Positions 44,275 through 51,692 of a stretch of DNA of 64,000 nucleotides are shown piece by piece. A program made the translations under genes and the position numbers. This DNA comes from Apopatosoma sp963618495. Lineage in GTDB: Bacteria > Bacillota > Clostridia > Oscillospirales > CAG-272. Where the stretch lies: contig CAVESF010000002.1 of NCBI GenBank assembly GCA_963618495.1, positions 1 to 64,000 on the forward strand. The letters run 5' to 3'. The notes under the pieces were generated by a model, which ran no database searches, was not told the origin of the DNA, and saw only the letters and a list, made by a program, of their open reading frames with translations. Every line of letters begins with the position of its first letter. Positions within the stretch are counted from its first letter, which is position 1.

Positions 44275-44853
44275 TCATTCAATCGTTATCGAGATTATCT
44301 TCGGCTGATTTTCGGCGGGGATGGTGCCGTTGCTGTCGGTGGGTTCGGCATCGGCGCATATCTTGTCTACGACTTCCATGCCGCTTGTCACCTGACCGAA
44401 GGCGGCATAGTTGCCGTCGAGATATGCCGCGTCCTTATGCATAATGAAGAACTGCGAGCTTGCGCTGTCATAGCTCTGGCTTCTTGCCATGGAGATTACG
44501 CCGCGCTTGTGGGAAAGTGTATTGTTTACGCCGTTTGCGGAAAATTCGCCCTTGATGGTGAGGCGGTTGCCCTGAGCGTCGGTATTTCCGCCTGTGCCGT
44601 TGCCGAGCGGGTCGCCGCCCTGAATCATAAAGCCGTCTATTATGCGGTGAAATGTAAGCCCGTTATAAAAGCCGTTCTTTGCGAGATTTACAAAGTTTTT
44701 CACGGTTATCGGAGCTATATCGGGATAAAGCTCTACTGTTATCGTGCCGTAGTTTTCGACCTCTATCTTTGCTATGGTTTTCTTGCTTCCGCAGGAGCAG
44801 AACACGAGGAGCAACATGGAGAGAACGAGTGCAAATGAAATTATCTTTTTCAT
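44275..44853 (-). CDS. Cyclophilin-type peptidyl-prolyl isomerase lipoprotein
   Basis: A 192-residue lipoprotein. The signal peptide ends in a lipobox-type Leu-Val-Phe-Cys-Ser-Cys stretch. The cyclophilin domain has FVNLAKNGFYNGLTFHRIIDGFMIQGGDP, then GVISMARSQSYDSASSQFFI and LDGNYAAFGQVTSGMEVVD, with the catalytic Arg and Gln-Phe-Phe present. It speeds proline isomerisation of exported proteins. Start ATG 44853 follows GGAGG. Cotranscribed with the serine hydrolase gene 8 nt downstream. Confidence 0.92.
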   Translation of the reverse strand: MKKIISFALVLSMLLLVFCSCGSKKTIAKIEVENYGTITVELYPDIAPITVKNFVNLAKNGFYNGLTFHRIIDGFMIQGGDPLGNGTGGNTDAQGNRLTIKGEFSANGVNNTLSHKRGVISMARSQSYDSASSQFFIMHKDAAYLDGNYAAFGQVTSGMEVVDKICADAEPTDSNGTIPAENQPKIISITIE

Positions 44854-44885
44854 GAGAAAGCCTCCGTTAATATTATATCGGAAAT

Positions 44886-44914
44886 ATATTAACATATTTT
44901 CTCCGAAAACTCAA
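44886..44914 (-). promoter_or_regulatory. Promoter of the cyclophilin - serine hydrolase operon
   Basis: TTGAGT (44909-44914), 17-nt spacer and TAATAT (44886-44891) on the minus strand, 33 nt before the cyclophilin ATG. Confidence 0.65.
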
Positions 44915-44995
44915 TACTTTTATCCGATTTAGACTCAAATTTACATATTTTTTATATAATGAAGCAAAATAATAAAAAATCCTGCGGAGGAAAAA

Positions 44996-45673
44996 ATGGC
45001 TTCATTATTTGTCAGGACGCTGATAATCTATATCATGCTTATCGCCGTGTTGCGCTTCATGGGAAAGCGGCAGATAGGGCAGATGCAGCTCTCTGAGCTG
45101 ATAACGGCGCTTCTTCTCTCCGAACTTGCCTCTCACCCGCTCACCGATGCCGATATCCCGATAATCTACGCCGTGATACCGATATTTTTGCTTGTTTCAG
45201 TCGAGGTGATAATGTCATATCTCTCGACAAAGAGCAATGTCATGAAGAAAATACTGGATAGCACTCCGAGCATTATCATCAGAAAAGGGCAGATAGACCA
45301 GCATGAAATGCTCCGCATGCGCATGAGTATGGAGGAGCTGATGGGCGAATTGCGGCTCAAGGGCATATCAGCCGTAAACGAGGTCGATTATGCGATACTG
45401 GAGCAGAACGGGCAGATTTCCGTCTTGACAAACGACAAAAATTCGCCGCTGAGGCAGAAAGATATGAATATCGAGGGTGACGGAAACGGCATCGAGCATA
45501 TGCTTATAGTGGACGGGCATATTTCCGACTACGAAATGCAGGTCACGGGAAAAACGAAAGAATGGATTTTCGGCGAGATGGGAAAGCGACGCATTGCCGA
45601 TATAGAGGATGTTTTTCTCATGACGGTGGATGATAACGATAATACGGCAATTATCCGTAAGGAGGGCAAATGA
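44996..45673 (+). CDS. DUF421/YetF-family membrane protein
   Basis: A 225-residue protein with three N-terminal helices and the family motif LRFMGKRQIGQMQLSELITALLLSE, then a cytoplasmic domain with an Asp/Asn-rich end. YetF-type proteins occur widely in Bacillota, some in spore membranes; their biochemical role is unknown. A TATAAT at 44955-44960 may be its -10, though the -35 is unclear. It overlaps the next gene by 4 nt. Confidence 0.9.
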   Translation: MASLFVRTLIIYIMLIAVLRFMGKRQIGQMQLSELITALLLSELASHPLTDADIPIIYAVIPIFLLVSVEVIMSYLSTKSNVMKKILDSTPSIIIRKGQIDQHEMLRMRMSMEELMGELRLKGISAVNEVDYAILEQNGQISVLTNDKNSPLRQKDMNIEGDGNGIEHMLIVDGHISDYEMQVTGKTKEWIFGEMGKRRIADIEDVFLMTVDDNDNTAIIRKEGK

Positions 45674-46056
45674 AAACATTTATCTGCGCACTGGCGATAA
45701 TCTGCATACTGACGGGAATTGTGGTGCTGAATATGCTCTCTATAAACAGAACCGTGGATGAAATGCTCGATATCGCCGCGTCCGTGCCGGAGCGGGACGG
45801 CGATATAGCCGACGATTTCTCGGATGTGGCGGAAAAGGTGGAAAAGCTCCGGAAACTCTGGGACAAGAAGATAACAAAGCTTGCCTATACCGTCGGCTAT
45901 GACGATATCAACCGCGCGGACGACGCGATGAGCGAGCTTTACACGAGCTATTTGACAAAATCAAAGGACAGCTTCATCACGGCGCGGCTGAAATTCATAG
46001 ACGCCATGCGCCGCATAAAGCAGATGGAAAATTTCAATCCGCACAGTATTTTTTAA
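45670..46056 (+). CDS. DUF4363-family protein
   Basis: A 128-residue protein with one N-terminal membrane helix (about 3-24) and a helical outer or cytoplasmic part. It matches the DUF4363 pattern, the usual companion of DUF421 genes in Clostridia; the ATGA overlap fits that. Function unknown. Confidence 0.8.
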   Translation: MKTFICALAIICILTGIVVLNMLSINRTVDEMLDIAASVPERDGDIADDFSDVAEKVEKLRKLWDKKITKLAYTVGYDDINRADDAMSELYTSYLTKSKDSFITARLKFIDAMRRIKQMENFNPHSIF

Positions 46057-46067
46057 AGGATGGGACA

Positions 46068-46176
46068 CGCCGCGCTCCCGCAAAAGAAAGCGCGGCGGAT
46101 TATATTTTTTCAGGCGCCCGCATATTATAATTTTGGAAAGAATTTTAAAATTCATCCGATATGCGGATGCTTTTTT
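46068..46176 (+). terminator. Two hairpins after the DUF421-DUF4363 pair
   Basis: CGCCGCGCT (46068-46076) pairs with AGCGCGGCG (46089-46097) and is followed by T-rich sequence. A second hairpin, CATCCG/CGGATG (46153-46169), is followed by six T. The 85 nt from here to the next promoter are AT-rich with no gene. Confidence 0.7.
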
Positions 46177-46260
46177 GACTATATGAATAAAAAAGAAGCA
46201 TGCAGAATGTGATTTTTGACTTTTTTCGAAAAAAAACACATCATTTTTTTCTGAAAACGG

Positions 46261-46289
46261 TTGACTTTTACTTCATCCCATGCTATTAT
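46261..46289 (+). promoter_or_regulatory. Promoter of the cohesin/Cys-repeat surface protein gene
   Basis: TTGACT (46261-46266), 17-nt spacer and TATTAT (46284-46289) with extended TGC. Confidence 0.78.
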
Positions 46290-46295
46290 ATACAT

Positions 46296-46440
46296 ATAAT
46301 GTGTATCGGTATCTTGTTTCTTTGCGCCCATTCGGCTCGGCGGCAGAGAAGCTGCATGGCAAACGACAGCGCCGGTGTGGTTTTCGGGGTATCGGACCGA
46401 TTTTTGAGAATTAATCATTTCACTTACGGAGGAATCAAAA
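46296..46440 (+). promoter_or_regulatory. Long structured 5' leader, possible attenuator
   Basis: About 145 nt separate the likely transcription start from the ATG. ATCGGT (46305-46310) can pair with ACCGAT (46396-46401), which runs into five T (46401-46405), enclosing inner hairpins such as GCAG-AGAA-CTGC (near 46345). This shape, a closed multi-helix unit ending in a terminator-like stem before the gene, is riboswitch- or attenuator-like. I could not match it to a known class. Confidence 0.4.
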
Positions 46441-48465
46441 ATGAAAAAGAAAATTATGCTGTCCCTGCTGGTAGTACTCATGCTGGTTGTGGCAAGCCTG
46501 CCTCTTTTGGCGGCTGACGCACCCGTGGTTTACATTGACAGCACAGGCGTTTCCGCCGATATGGAAGCCGGCGCGGAATTTACGGTTTATCTCAAGATAA
46601 AAAATAATCCCGGTCTGACCGCCATCGAGATAAAATTTACATATCCGGAGAGCTTTGAGCTTACAGCTATAGAAAAGATCGGTGCCGAAGTTGCTTTCGA
46701 GAGCTTCTTGAGCAACACCACATCATCCAAACTGGTTGTTGACTCCGGAGCCAATGTTACGGGCGACGGTATCATCGCTACACTCAAGTTCAAGGTAAAA
46801 GACGGCGTTAAAACCGGCAGCCAGACAATCGGCGTAACTGTGATCAGCGCGTGCAACTTTGACTTGGAATCTTATTTTGAGAGTGCTGAAACCGGAACAA
46901 CAGAGTCTGCTACAGTAAGCACAAAGTGTGTTCATGTGCTCGAGGACAAATATACAACAACAGCCGAAGAGCACTACAAGCTTTGCACAAAGTGCGGCGA
47001 CCACATCGGTACAGAGGCTCATGCTTTCACATATGACAATACCGACGCGACAAAGCATACATTCAAATGCTCTACCTGCGAATACACAGGTACTGCCGCT
47101 CATACATACACATATGCCGATAAGGACGACACTCAGCACAGCGCTACATGCAGCGTCTGCGAAGGCGTAAACAATATCAATCACAAGTATGCCGAAGAGG
47201 GCACAGTAAAGCAGGCGGCTACATGCGTAGCCAAGGGCTGGACTACATACACATGTACAGACTGCGGTCATAAGAACGATGTGGAGGATATTGCCAAGAA
47301 GGCTCATGTATTCGGCGAGTGGACGAAGGTTGATGAAACCAACCACAAGCGCACATGTACAACCTGCCCCGCAGGCGTAACCCCCGCTGAAGAAACAGCC
47401 GCTCACAACTGGAATGCAGGCGTTATCACAACACCCGCAACCCACACCGAGACAGGCGTAAAGACATATACATGTACAACATGTGCCGCTACAAAGACAG
47501 AAACGGTTGCCGTAAATCCCGCGCACAACTGGAGCGCATGGACATCTGCCGATGACGGCAAGCATACACGCACATGCTCCGTAGGTCACGAAACCGAGAC
47601 AGAAGACCACAAGTGGAATGCAGGCACTGTGACAAAGGTTGCCACATGCAAAGAAGAGGGCGTAAAGCATCACAAGTGCACAGTCTGCGGCTTTGAGAAG
47701 GACTTCGCTATAGAGAAGCTTCCCGAGCACACATGGGAAGAATGGAAGGTCAAGGACATGACATACCACACGCGCACCTGCAAGGTCTGCGGTATGGTAG
47801 AGGAAGCCGAGCATGACCAGGGCAAGAGAGTTAAGCAGAACGCTACCTGCACAGAGGACGGCGGTTATACATACTACTGCTCCGACTGCGGCGCCAAGAC
47901 TGGCAGCATTAAGATAAGAGCAAAGGGCCATGTATTCACGGACTGGGAGCTTGATACTGCGGCTACGGCGACTTCCGACAGCATATACAAGAGAACCTGC
48001 CGCGTCTGCGGTGTAACAGAAACAAGCACAGTCAAGTGCGAGCACACCGAGACAAAGACGGAAACAAAAGAAGCAACCTGCACAGAGGACGGATATGTAC
48101 GCAAGGTCTGCACCTCCTGCGGATTTATAGTTGAATCCGAGGATGTAAAGGCTACAGGTCACAAGGCAGGGGAATGGGAAGTTTCCAAGCCCGCTACAGA
48201 GACCGAGAAGGGTCTGAAAGTCAAGAAGTGCACAGAATGCGGTGAAGTTCTTGAATCTGAAGAAATCCCGATGGTTGAGAGTGAAACAACAGCTACCACA
48301 ACGACAAAAGCAACAACAACGGAAGCAACGACAACCTCTGCTACAACAGCAGAACCCGAACCCGAGAAGAAGAGCAACACAGCTCTCATCGCAATTCTCT
48401 CCGTGGTAGGCGTTGCGGCAATCGGTACTGTTGCAGCTCTTCTCATCAAGAAGAAAAGAGTATAA
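46441..48465 (+). CDS. Membrane-anchored surface protein with cohesin-like domain and Cys/His repeats
   Basis: A 674-residue protein. A signal peptide (1 to about 24) precedes a cohesin-like beta domain (about 28-150: VSADMEAGAEFTVYLKI, NPGLTAIEIKFTYPESF, VTGDGIIATLKFKVKDG). Next come about ten units of about 40 residues (150-610), each with a CxxC pair and conserved His or Trp, such as TYTCTDCGHK and RTCKVCGMVEEAEH. A Thr-rich spacer, one membrane helix (about 648-670) and KKKRV end the protein. The CxxC units resemble zinc-ribbon-like repeats of gut Clostridia surface proteins. Thr is written mostly ACA, unlike neighbours. Adhesion or scaffold use is a guess. Confidence 0.8.
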   Translation: MKKKIMLSLLVVLMLVVASLPLLAADAPVVYIDSTGVSADMEAGAEFTVYLKIKNNPGLTAIEIKFTYPESFELTAIEKIGAEVAFESFLSNTTSSKLVVDSGANVTGDGIIATLKFKVKDGVKTGSQTIGVTVISACNFDLESYFESAETGTTESATVSTKCVHVLEDKYTTTAEEHYKLCTKCGDHIGTEAHAFTYDNTDATKHTFKCSTCEYTGTAAHTYTYADKDDTQHSATCSVCEGVNNINHKYAEEGTVKQAATCVAKGWTTYTCTDCGHKNDVEDIAKKAHVFGEWTKVDETNHKRTCTTCPAGVTPAEETAAHNWNAGVITTPATHTETGVKTYTCTTCAATKTETVAVNPAHNWSAWTSADDGKHTRTCSVGHETETEDHKWNAGTVTKVATCKEEGVKHHKCTVCGFEKDFAIEKLPEHTWEEWKVKDMTYHTRTCKVCGMVEEAEHDQGKRVKQNATCTEDGGYTYYCSDCGAKTGSIKIRAKGHVFTDWELDTAATATSDSIYKRTCRVCGVTETSTVKCEHTETKTETKEATCTEDGYVRKVCTSCGFIVESEDVKATGHKAGEWEVSKPATETEKGLKVKKCTECGEVLESEEIPMVESETTATTTTKATTTEATTTSATTAEPEPEKKSNTALIAILSVVGVAAIGTVAALLIKKKRV

Positions 48466-48488
48466 ACTTTAAAAGAAAATAAACTTAA

Positions 48489-48524
48489 ATATCCTCCCTT
48501 GCTCTGCATGGGAGGATATTTTGA
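48489..48524 (+). terminator. Terminator of the surface protein gene
   Basis: ATATCCTCCC (48489-48498) pairs with GGGAGGATAT (48510-48519), then TTTTG. Confidence 0.85.
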
Positions 48525-48623
48525 TAAATTTTTAATTTATTTTTTATTTTCGTGTGACCTGCGCCGTGCTTTTTACGGGTATTTGGGTGAAGGACCTTCA
48601 ATTCACGCGGGAAAGGAGTAAAG

Positions 48624-48770
48624 ATGGAAGACAAGCAAATAGTCGATTTGTTTTGGTAGCGCAGTGAAACTGCCGTTTCCGAAACGCAGAAAAAATATGA
48701 CAGATACTGCAAATATATAGCCTGCAATATTCTCCATAATACCGCCGATGCGGAAGAATGCACAAGGGAA
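48624..48770 (+). pseudogene. Broken 5' remnant of an ECF sigma factor gene
   Basis: An AAAGGAG site precedes ATG 48624, which opens MEDKQIVDLFW, then an in-frame TAG (48657-48659). The frame goes on as RSETAVSETQKKYDRYC and KYIACNILHNTADAEEC. The pattern matches the N-terminus of the ECF sigma factor at 38553 (MEDSAIVELLY, KYGGLLGSVASNVL, DDAMECVND). Homology ends after the Glu-Cys, and the rest of regions 2 and 4 is missing. So it has both a nonsense codon and a 3' deletion that joins it to the next terminator. Confidence 0.75.
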
Positions 48771-48783
48771 AAAACAGAACCAA

Positions 48784-48814
48784 AAAACAGGACTGCGCCG
48801 CGCAGTCCTGTTTT
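48784..48814 (-). terminator. Terminator of the HTH-ADP-ribosylglycohydrolase gene
   Basis: AAAACAGGACTGCG (48784-48797), CCG, CGCAGTCCTGTTTT (48801-48814), with six T on the minus strand. The stem recurs at 51499-51529. Confidence 0.88.
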
Positions 48815-48828
48815 CTATGTCAATAAAC

Positions 48829-50418
48829 TTATGCCTCTTTTTTTGCGAGGTGGTCAAGAGTTTTCTTTGCCATTTCCGAGATGGAGACAGTGCCTACGCC
48901 GAAGATGGATGTATGCAGTGTGTCGCCCACCTGTGCTGTCCATTCTGTGGGAAGTGCGGCGGCGCCGAGAAGTACGCCGAGAACAGAGCCTGCGGTTGCC
49001 GCGTTACAGTCGGTATCAAAGCCGGGAGTAACAGCCATGCATATTGTTTTGCCGTAGTCTTTTTCGCCCCAGAGGAGAGCCATGGTAACTATCTCGGCAT
49101 TGGAGATGGTGTGGCACCAGTCGTGACCGTTTGCTTCATTCCATCTTGTGCGGATATCGTTCATGCAGTCGTCATAGCTCATGCCGCTGTCATAATATTC
49201 GATTATCTTATTTACAGCCTCATAGAGACGGGATGTCTTGGGAACATAAGCCAGACCGCCGCGGATAACGGATTTGATATCATCCGAGCCGAAAGCGCAT
49301 GCTATCATAGCGGAAGCCCACATTTCGCCGTAGATACCGTTCTTGACATGGGAAATGCTTGCATCGCGGAAAGCCATATCTGCGGCTGTTTTCGGGTCGC
49401 AGGGGTTGATATAGCCGAAGTAGTCGCCGCGAATCTGTGCGCCTATCCACTCGCGATAGGGATTCTTGTAATGAGCTGATGCCGGCGGGAGATATCCGTT
49501 TACAAAGTTACGGAAAGCAACGCGTTCTGCCGTGCAGTAAGCATCTTTGGGCTGAAGCTTGAGCCATGCCGATGCAACATCCGCCGCGGTGAAATCTCTG
49601 CCGTAATCCTTGATTATTCTGTAGCCGAGGACGATATAGTTTGTGTCGTCGTCAACAGGCATAGCGAGATAATCTTTCGGATATGCGCGCTTGTTTATCG
49701 GGAATGAGAGGCCTTCGCAGACCTCTTCGGTCATTTCTTCGCGGTTGAGATATCTGCGGAGCGGGTAGTTGCCTGTGCGCTTGAGGATGCAGTCAAGCGT
49801 ACCCTTGTGGATGCCCTCGACAGGCTTGCCGAGCAGACAGCCGCAGATTCTGCCGAGCCAACCGCCGTGAATCTTATCAAGAAGAGCATCGCCTTCGGGA
49901 GCTTTGCCTTCGCATTTGCGGCCATCGCCGAGCTCGAAAATCTTATCAAGCTCGGAGGGTTCTGTGTATTTGTAGTTGCGAACGAGAGGAGCATTTTCCA
50001 CAATGCGGAAAATGATATTTGCCGCTTCGTCCTTTTCGGGAGTATCGGGCATGGAATTTACCGCGTCAAAGAATTTTTCATAAGATGAAACATCCTTGCC
50101 TTCATCGATGCACTGGCGGTATTCTATAGGAAGCTGCTTGAAATAAGCCTCCCATGTCGGTTGCTTGGAATATGTAGGAAGAGTATTGTGCGTGATGCGG
50201 AGAAGTTCTGTATCGCGTGAATCGATGCCGCTGATGAGATAGTCTACGGAAACATCGAAAAATTTCGCTATGGCGACAAGATTTTCGATATCGGGCATAG
50301 AAGCACCCGATTCCCATTTCTGTATAGCCTGACGCGAAACAGAAAGTGCCTCGGCGAGCTTTTCCTGAGAAATGCCGACCTTGGCTCTGAGTTTGTAAAC
50401 GGTTTCATTGAACAACAT
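48829..50418 (-). CDS. XRE-type HTH fused to an ADP-ribosylglycohydrolase
   Basis: A 529-residue fusion. Residues 3-62 form a Cro/CI-type helix-turn-helix (GISQEKLAEALSVSRQAIQKWESG). A linker of about 110 residues follows. From about 178 the DraG-type ADP-ribosylglycohydrolase domain shows GGWLGRICGCLLGKPVEG, the metal motif DDDT (256-259) and GFDTDCNAATAGSVLG (Asp468 and Asp470). The metal-binding residues look intact. It may be a one-component regulator that senses or removes ADP-ribose; that is inference. It lies divergent from another XRE gene over shared operator-like repeats. Confidence 0.88.
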   Translation of the reverse strand: MLFNETVYKLRAKVGISQEKLAEALSVSRQAIQKWESGASMPDIENLVAIAKFFDVSVDYLISGIDSRDTELLRITHNTLPTYSKQPTWEAYFKQLPIEYRQCIDEGKDVSSYEKFFDAVNSMPDTPEKDEAANIIFRIVENAPLVRNYKYTEPSELDKIFELGDGRKCEGKAPEGDALLDKIHGGWLGRICGCLLGKPVEGIHKGTLDCILKRTGNYPLRRYLNREEMTEEVCEGLSFPINKRAYPKDYLAMPVDDDTNYIVLGYRIIKDYGRDFTAADVASAWLKLQPKDAYCTAERVAFRNFVNGYLPPASAHYKNPYREWIGAQIRGDYFGYINPCDPKTAADMAFRDASISHVKNGIYGEMWASAMIACAFGSDDIKSVIRGGLAYVPKTSRLYEAVNKIIEYYDSGMSYDDCMNDIRTRWNEANGHDWCHTISNAEIVTMALLWGEKDYGKTICMAVTPGFDTDCNAATAGSVLGVLLGAAALPTEWTAQVGDTLHTSIFGVGTVSISEMAKKTLDHLAKKEA

Positions 50419-50452
50419 AATTACACCTCATAAAATATAGTGATATATCTTA

Positions 50453-50481
50453 ATAATACAATTTTGCGCGGCTTTTTGCAA
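50453..50481 (-). promoter_or_regulatory. Promoter of the HTH-ADP-ribosylglycohydrolase gene
   Basis: TTGCAA (50476-50481), 17-nt spacer and TATTAT (50453-50458) on the minus strand, 35 nt before the ATG. Confidence 0.7.
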
Positions 50482-50640
50482 GCAATTGTTGTACACTTTC
50501 TTTGACAACCGTCGGTAGCGTACAAAATGGGCGCGGAAAGCTTGATTTTCGCCGATTTTTGTGATATATTTATGATAACAGCGCAAAACAACCGACAGTT
50601 GAGCGGAAAAACGCCGTATGGTTGAGTAAAAACAACTGTT
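50482..50640. promoter_or_regulatory. Operator-like repeats between divergent HTH genes
   Basis: ACAACCG-type half sites recur: ACAACCGTCGGT (50505-50516), CAACCGACAGTTG (50589-50601) and GGTTGAG with ACAACTG (about 50620-50639), plus CAATTGTTG near 50483-50491. Several are inverted repeats (ACCG-T-CGGT; CAAC-N5-GTTG). They flank both promoters and are likely binding sites for one or both HTH proteins. Confidence 0.55.
50542..50570 (+). promoter_or_regulatory. Promoter of the XRE regulator operon
   Basis: TTGATT (50542-50547), 17-nt spacer and TATATT (50565-50570). A second, closer -10 (TAAAAT at 50671-50676 with TGG) has a poor -35. Confidence 0.6.
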
Positions 50641-50709
50641 AATCCCTTAAAATGAGCCTTTTTTCAGTGGTAAAATAGAACCATCAAAAACGAAAGGAGA
50701 CATACAGAT

Positions 50710-51240
50710 ATGTCACAAACACTTGGTGAAAGAATAGCAAACTTAAGAAAAAAGGCAGGACTTACGCAGGAGGAGCTGGCAGAGAAGCTTGGCATATCTC
50801 CGCAGGCTGTTTCAAAATGGGAAAACGATATCTCTTGTCCCGATGTCATGAGTATTCCGGACTTGGCAAAAATCCTCGGAGTGAGCACCGATACGCTTCT
50901 CTCGGGTGAGGCGGTGGCGCCTGTTTCATATGTTCCCGCAGAGAAGCGCAAGAAGATAGACGATATGTTTATGCGCCTTTTGCTCACGGTTGACGACAGC
51001 GACGGCGACAATGTGAAAATTAAGATAAATCTGCCGCTTAGTGTGGTCAAAACAGCACTTGATGCGAACATGGTTTCTTCTGTAGTCAATATCGGAGATA
51101 AAGCAAAGCTCAAGGATGTAGATATGAACAAAATAGTTTCGCAGATTATTGAGATGGCAGAGAAAGGTCTCATGGGCAATCTTATGGAGATGGATGTCGG
51201 CGGCGAGGACAAAGTTCATATGGAATTTTTCGTGGAGTAA
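50710..51240 (+). CDS. XRE-family regulator with C-terminal YvlB/SHOCT-like domain
   Basis: A 176-residue protein. The N-terminal helix-turn-helix (6-62: LTQEELAEKLGISPQAVSKWENDISCPD) is of Cro/CI type. The C-terminal part (about 85-176: NVKIKINLPLSVVKTAL, IVSQIIEMAEKGLMGNLMEMDV) resembles the small domain at the front of YvlB-type proteins. It starts 57 nt after the last operator-like repeat and is divergent from the HTH-glycohydrolase gene. It probably controls both genes; the ligand is unknown. Confidence 0.85.
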   Translation: MSQTLGERIANLRKKAGLTQEELAEKLGISPQAVSKWENDISCPDVMSIPDLAKILGVSTDTLLSGEAVAPVSYVPAEKRKKIDDMFMRLLLTVDDSDGDNVKIKINLPLSVVKTALDANMVSSVVNIGDKAKLKDVDMNKIVSQIIEMAEKGLMGNLMEMDVGGEDKVHMEFFVE

Positions 51241-51243
51241 GCC

Positions 51244-51492
51244 ATGAAAATCAAGATAAAAGATGGGAATAAAACCATCGGCTTTTCTTTGCCGAATATG
51301 TTTATTCTCGGGTCGCTCGGCGCGAATTTAATCACGCGTGAGATAAATAAGAGCAACGCGAAAAAAGGCATACCCACGCGCGTATCGGCGCGCGAGATGC
51401 GAAAGATATTTCGCGCGCTCCGCCGCATGAGGAGAAAAGGAAAGCCAATTCTCGAGATTGAGGTCGGGGAAGATGTGAAGATAGTGATTTGA
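51244..51492 (+). CDS. Small basic protein of unknown function
   Basis: An 82-residue protein with a very basic centre (AREMRKIFRALRRMRRKGKP) between two short beta-like ends; the last residues (LEIEVGEDVKIVI) echo the C-terminus of the XRE protein before it. A hydrophobic stretch (SLPNMFILGSLGANLI) could be a short membrane segment. I do not recognise it. It starts 3 nt after the XRE stop and shares its transcript and terminator. Confidence 0.7.
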   Translation: MKIKIKDGNKTIGFSLPNMFILGSLGANLITREINKSNAKKGIPTRVSAREMRKIFRALRRMRRKGKPILEIEVGEDVKIVI

Positions 51493-51498
51493 TAAGAG

Positions 51499-51529
51499 AA
51501 AAACAGGACTGCGTCGCAGTCCTGTTTTT
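51499..51529 (+). terminator. Terminator of the XRE operon
   Basis: AAAAACAGGACTG (51499-51511), CGTCG, CAGTCCTGTTTTT (51517-51529). Its stem matches the terminator at 48784-48814. A separate hairpin, AACGGCAGAAA/TTTCTGCCGTT (51596-51633), lies between it and the end of the leftward nuclease gene; the rest of 51530-51692 shows no gene. Confidence 0.85.
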
Positions 51530-51692
51530 GCAGTGGTGTTTTTTTGATTATCGGACTTTTATATGAAGCAAAGTGCGCAAGGGAGATATATTCAGAACGG
51601 CAGAAAACCTTAAAATAAAGGATTTCTGCCGTTTTCTTATGCCTGCTTTTTGCTTAAATCTGCAAACAGATGCTGAAGTGAGCAGTGCACAA

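Noticed and set aside
46296..46440. c-di-GMP (GEMM) riboswitch, suggested by a GGCAAAC stretch
   Set aside because: The conserved second half (GACGCAAAGC) and the tetraloop arrangement are missing.
46723..48162. Long open frame (479 codons) on the minus strand opposite the surface protein gene
   Set aside because: It is the mirror of a Thr/Cys-rich repeat protein; the sense strand has signal peptide, repeats, anchor, promoter and ribosome-binding site, while the antisense frame has none.
51564..51613. Possible 16-residue peptide gene (ATG AAG CAA ...)
   Set aside because: No ribosome-binding site, and it runs into a hairpin; too short to support.
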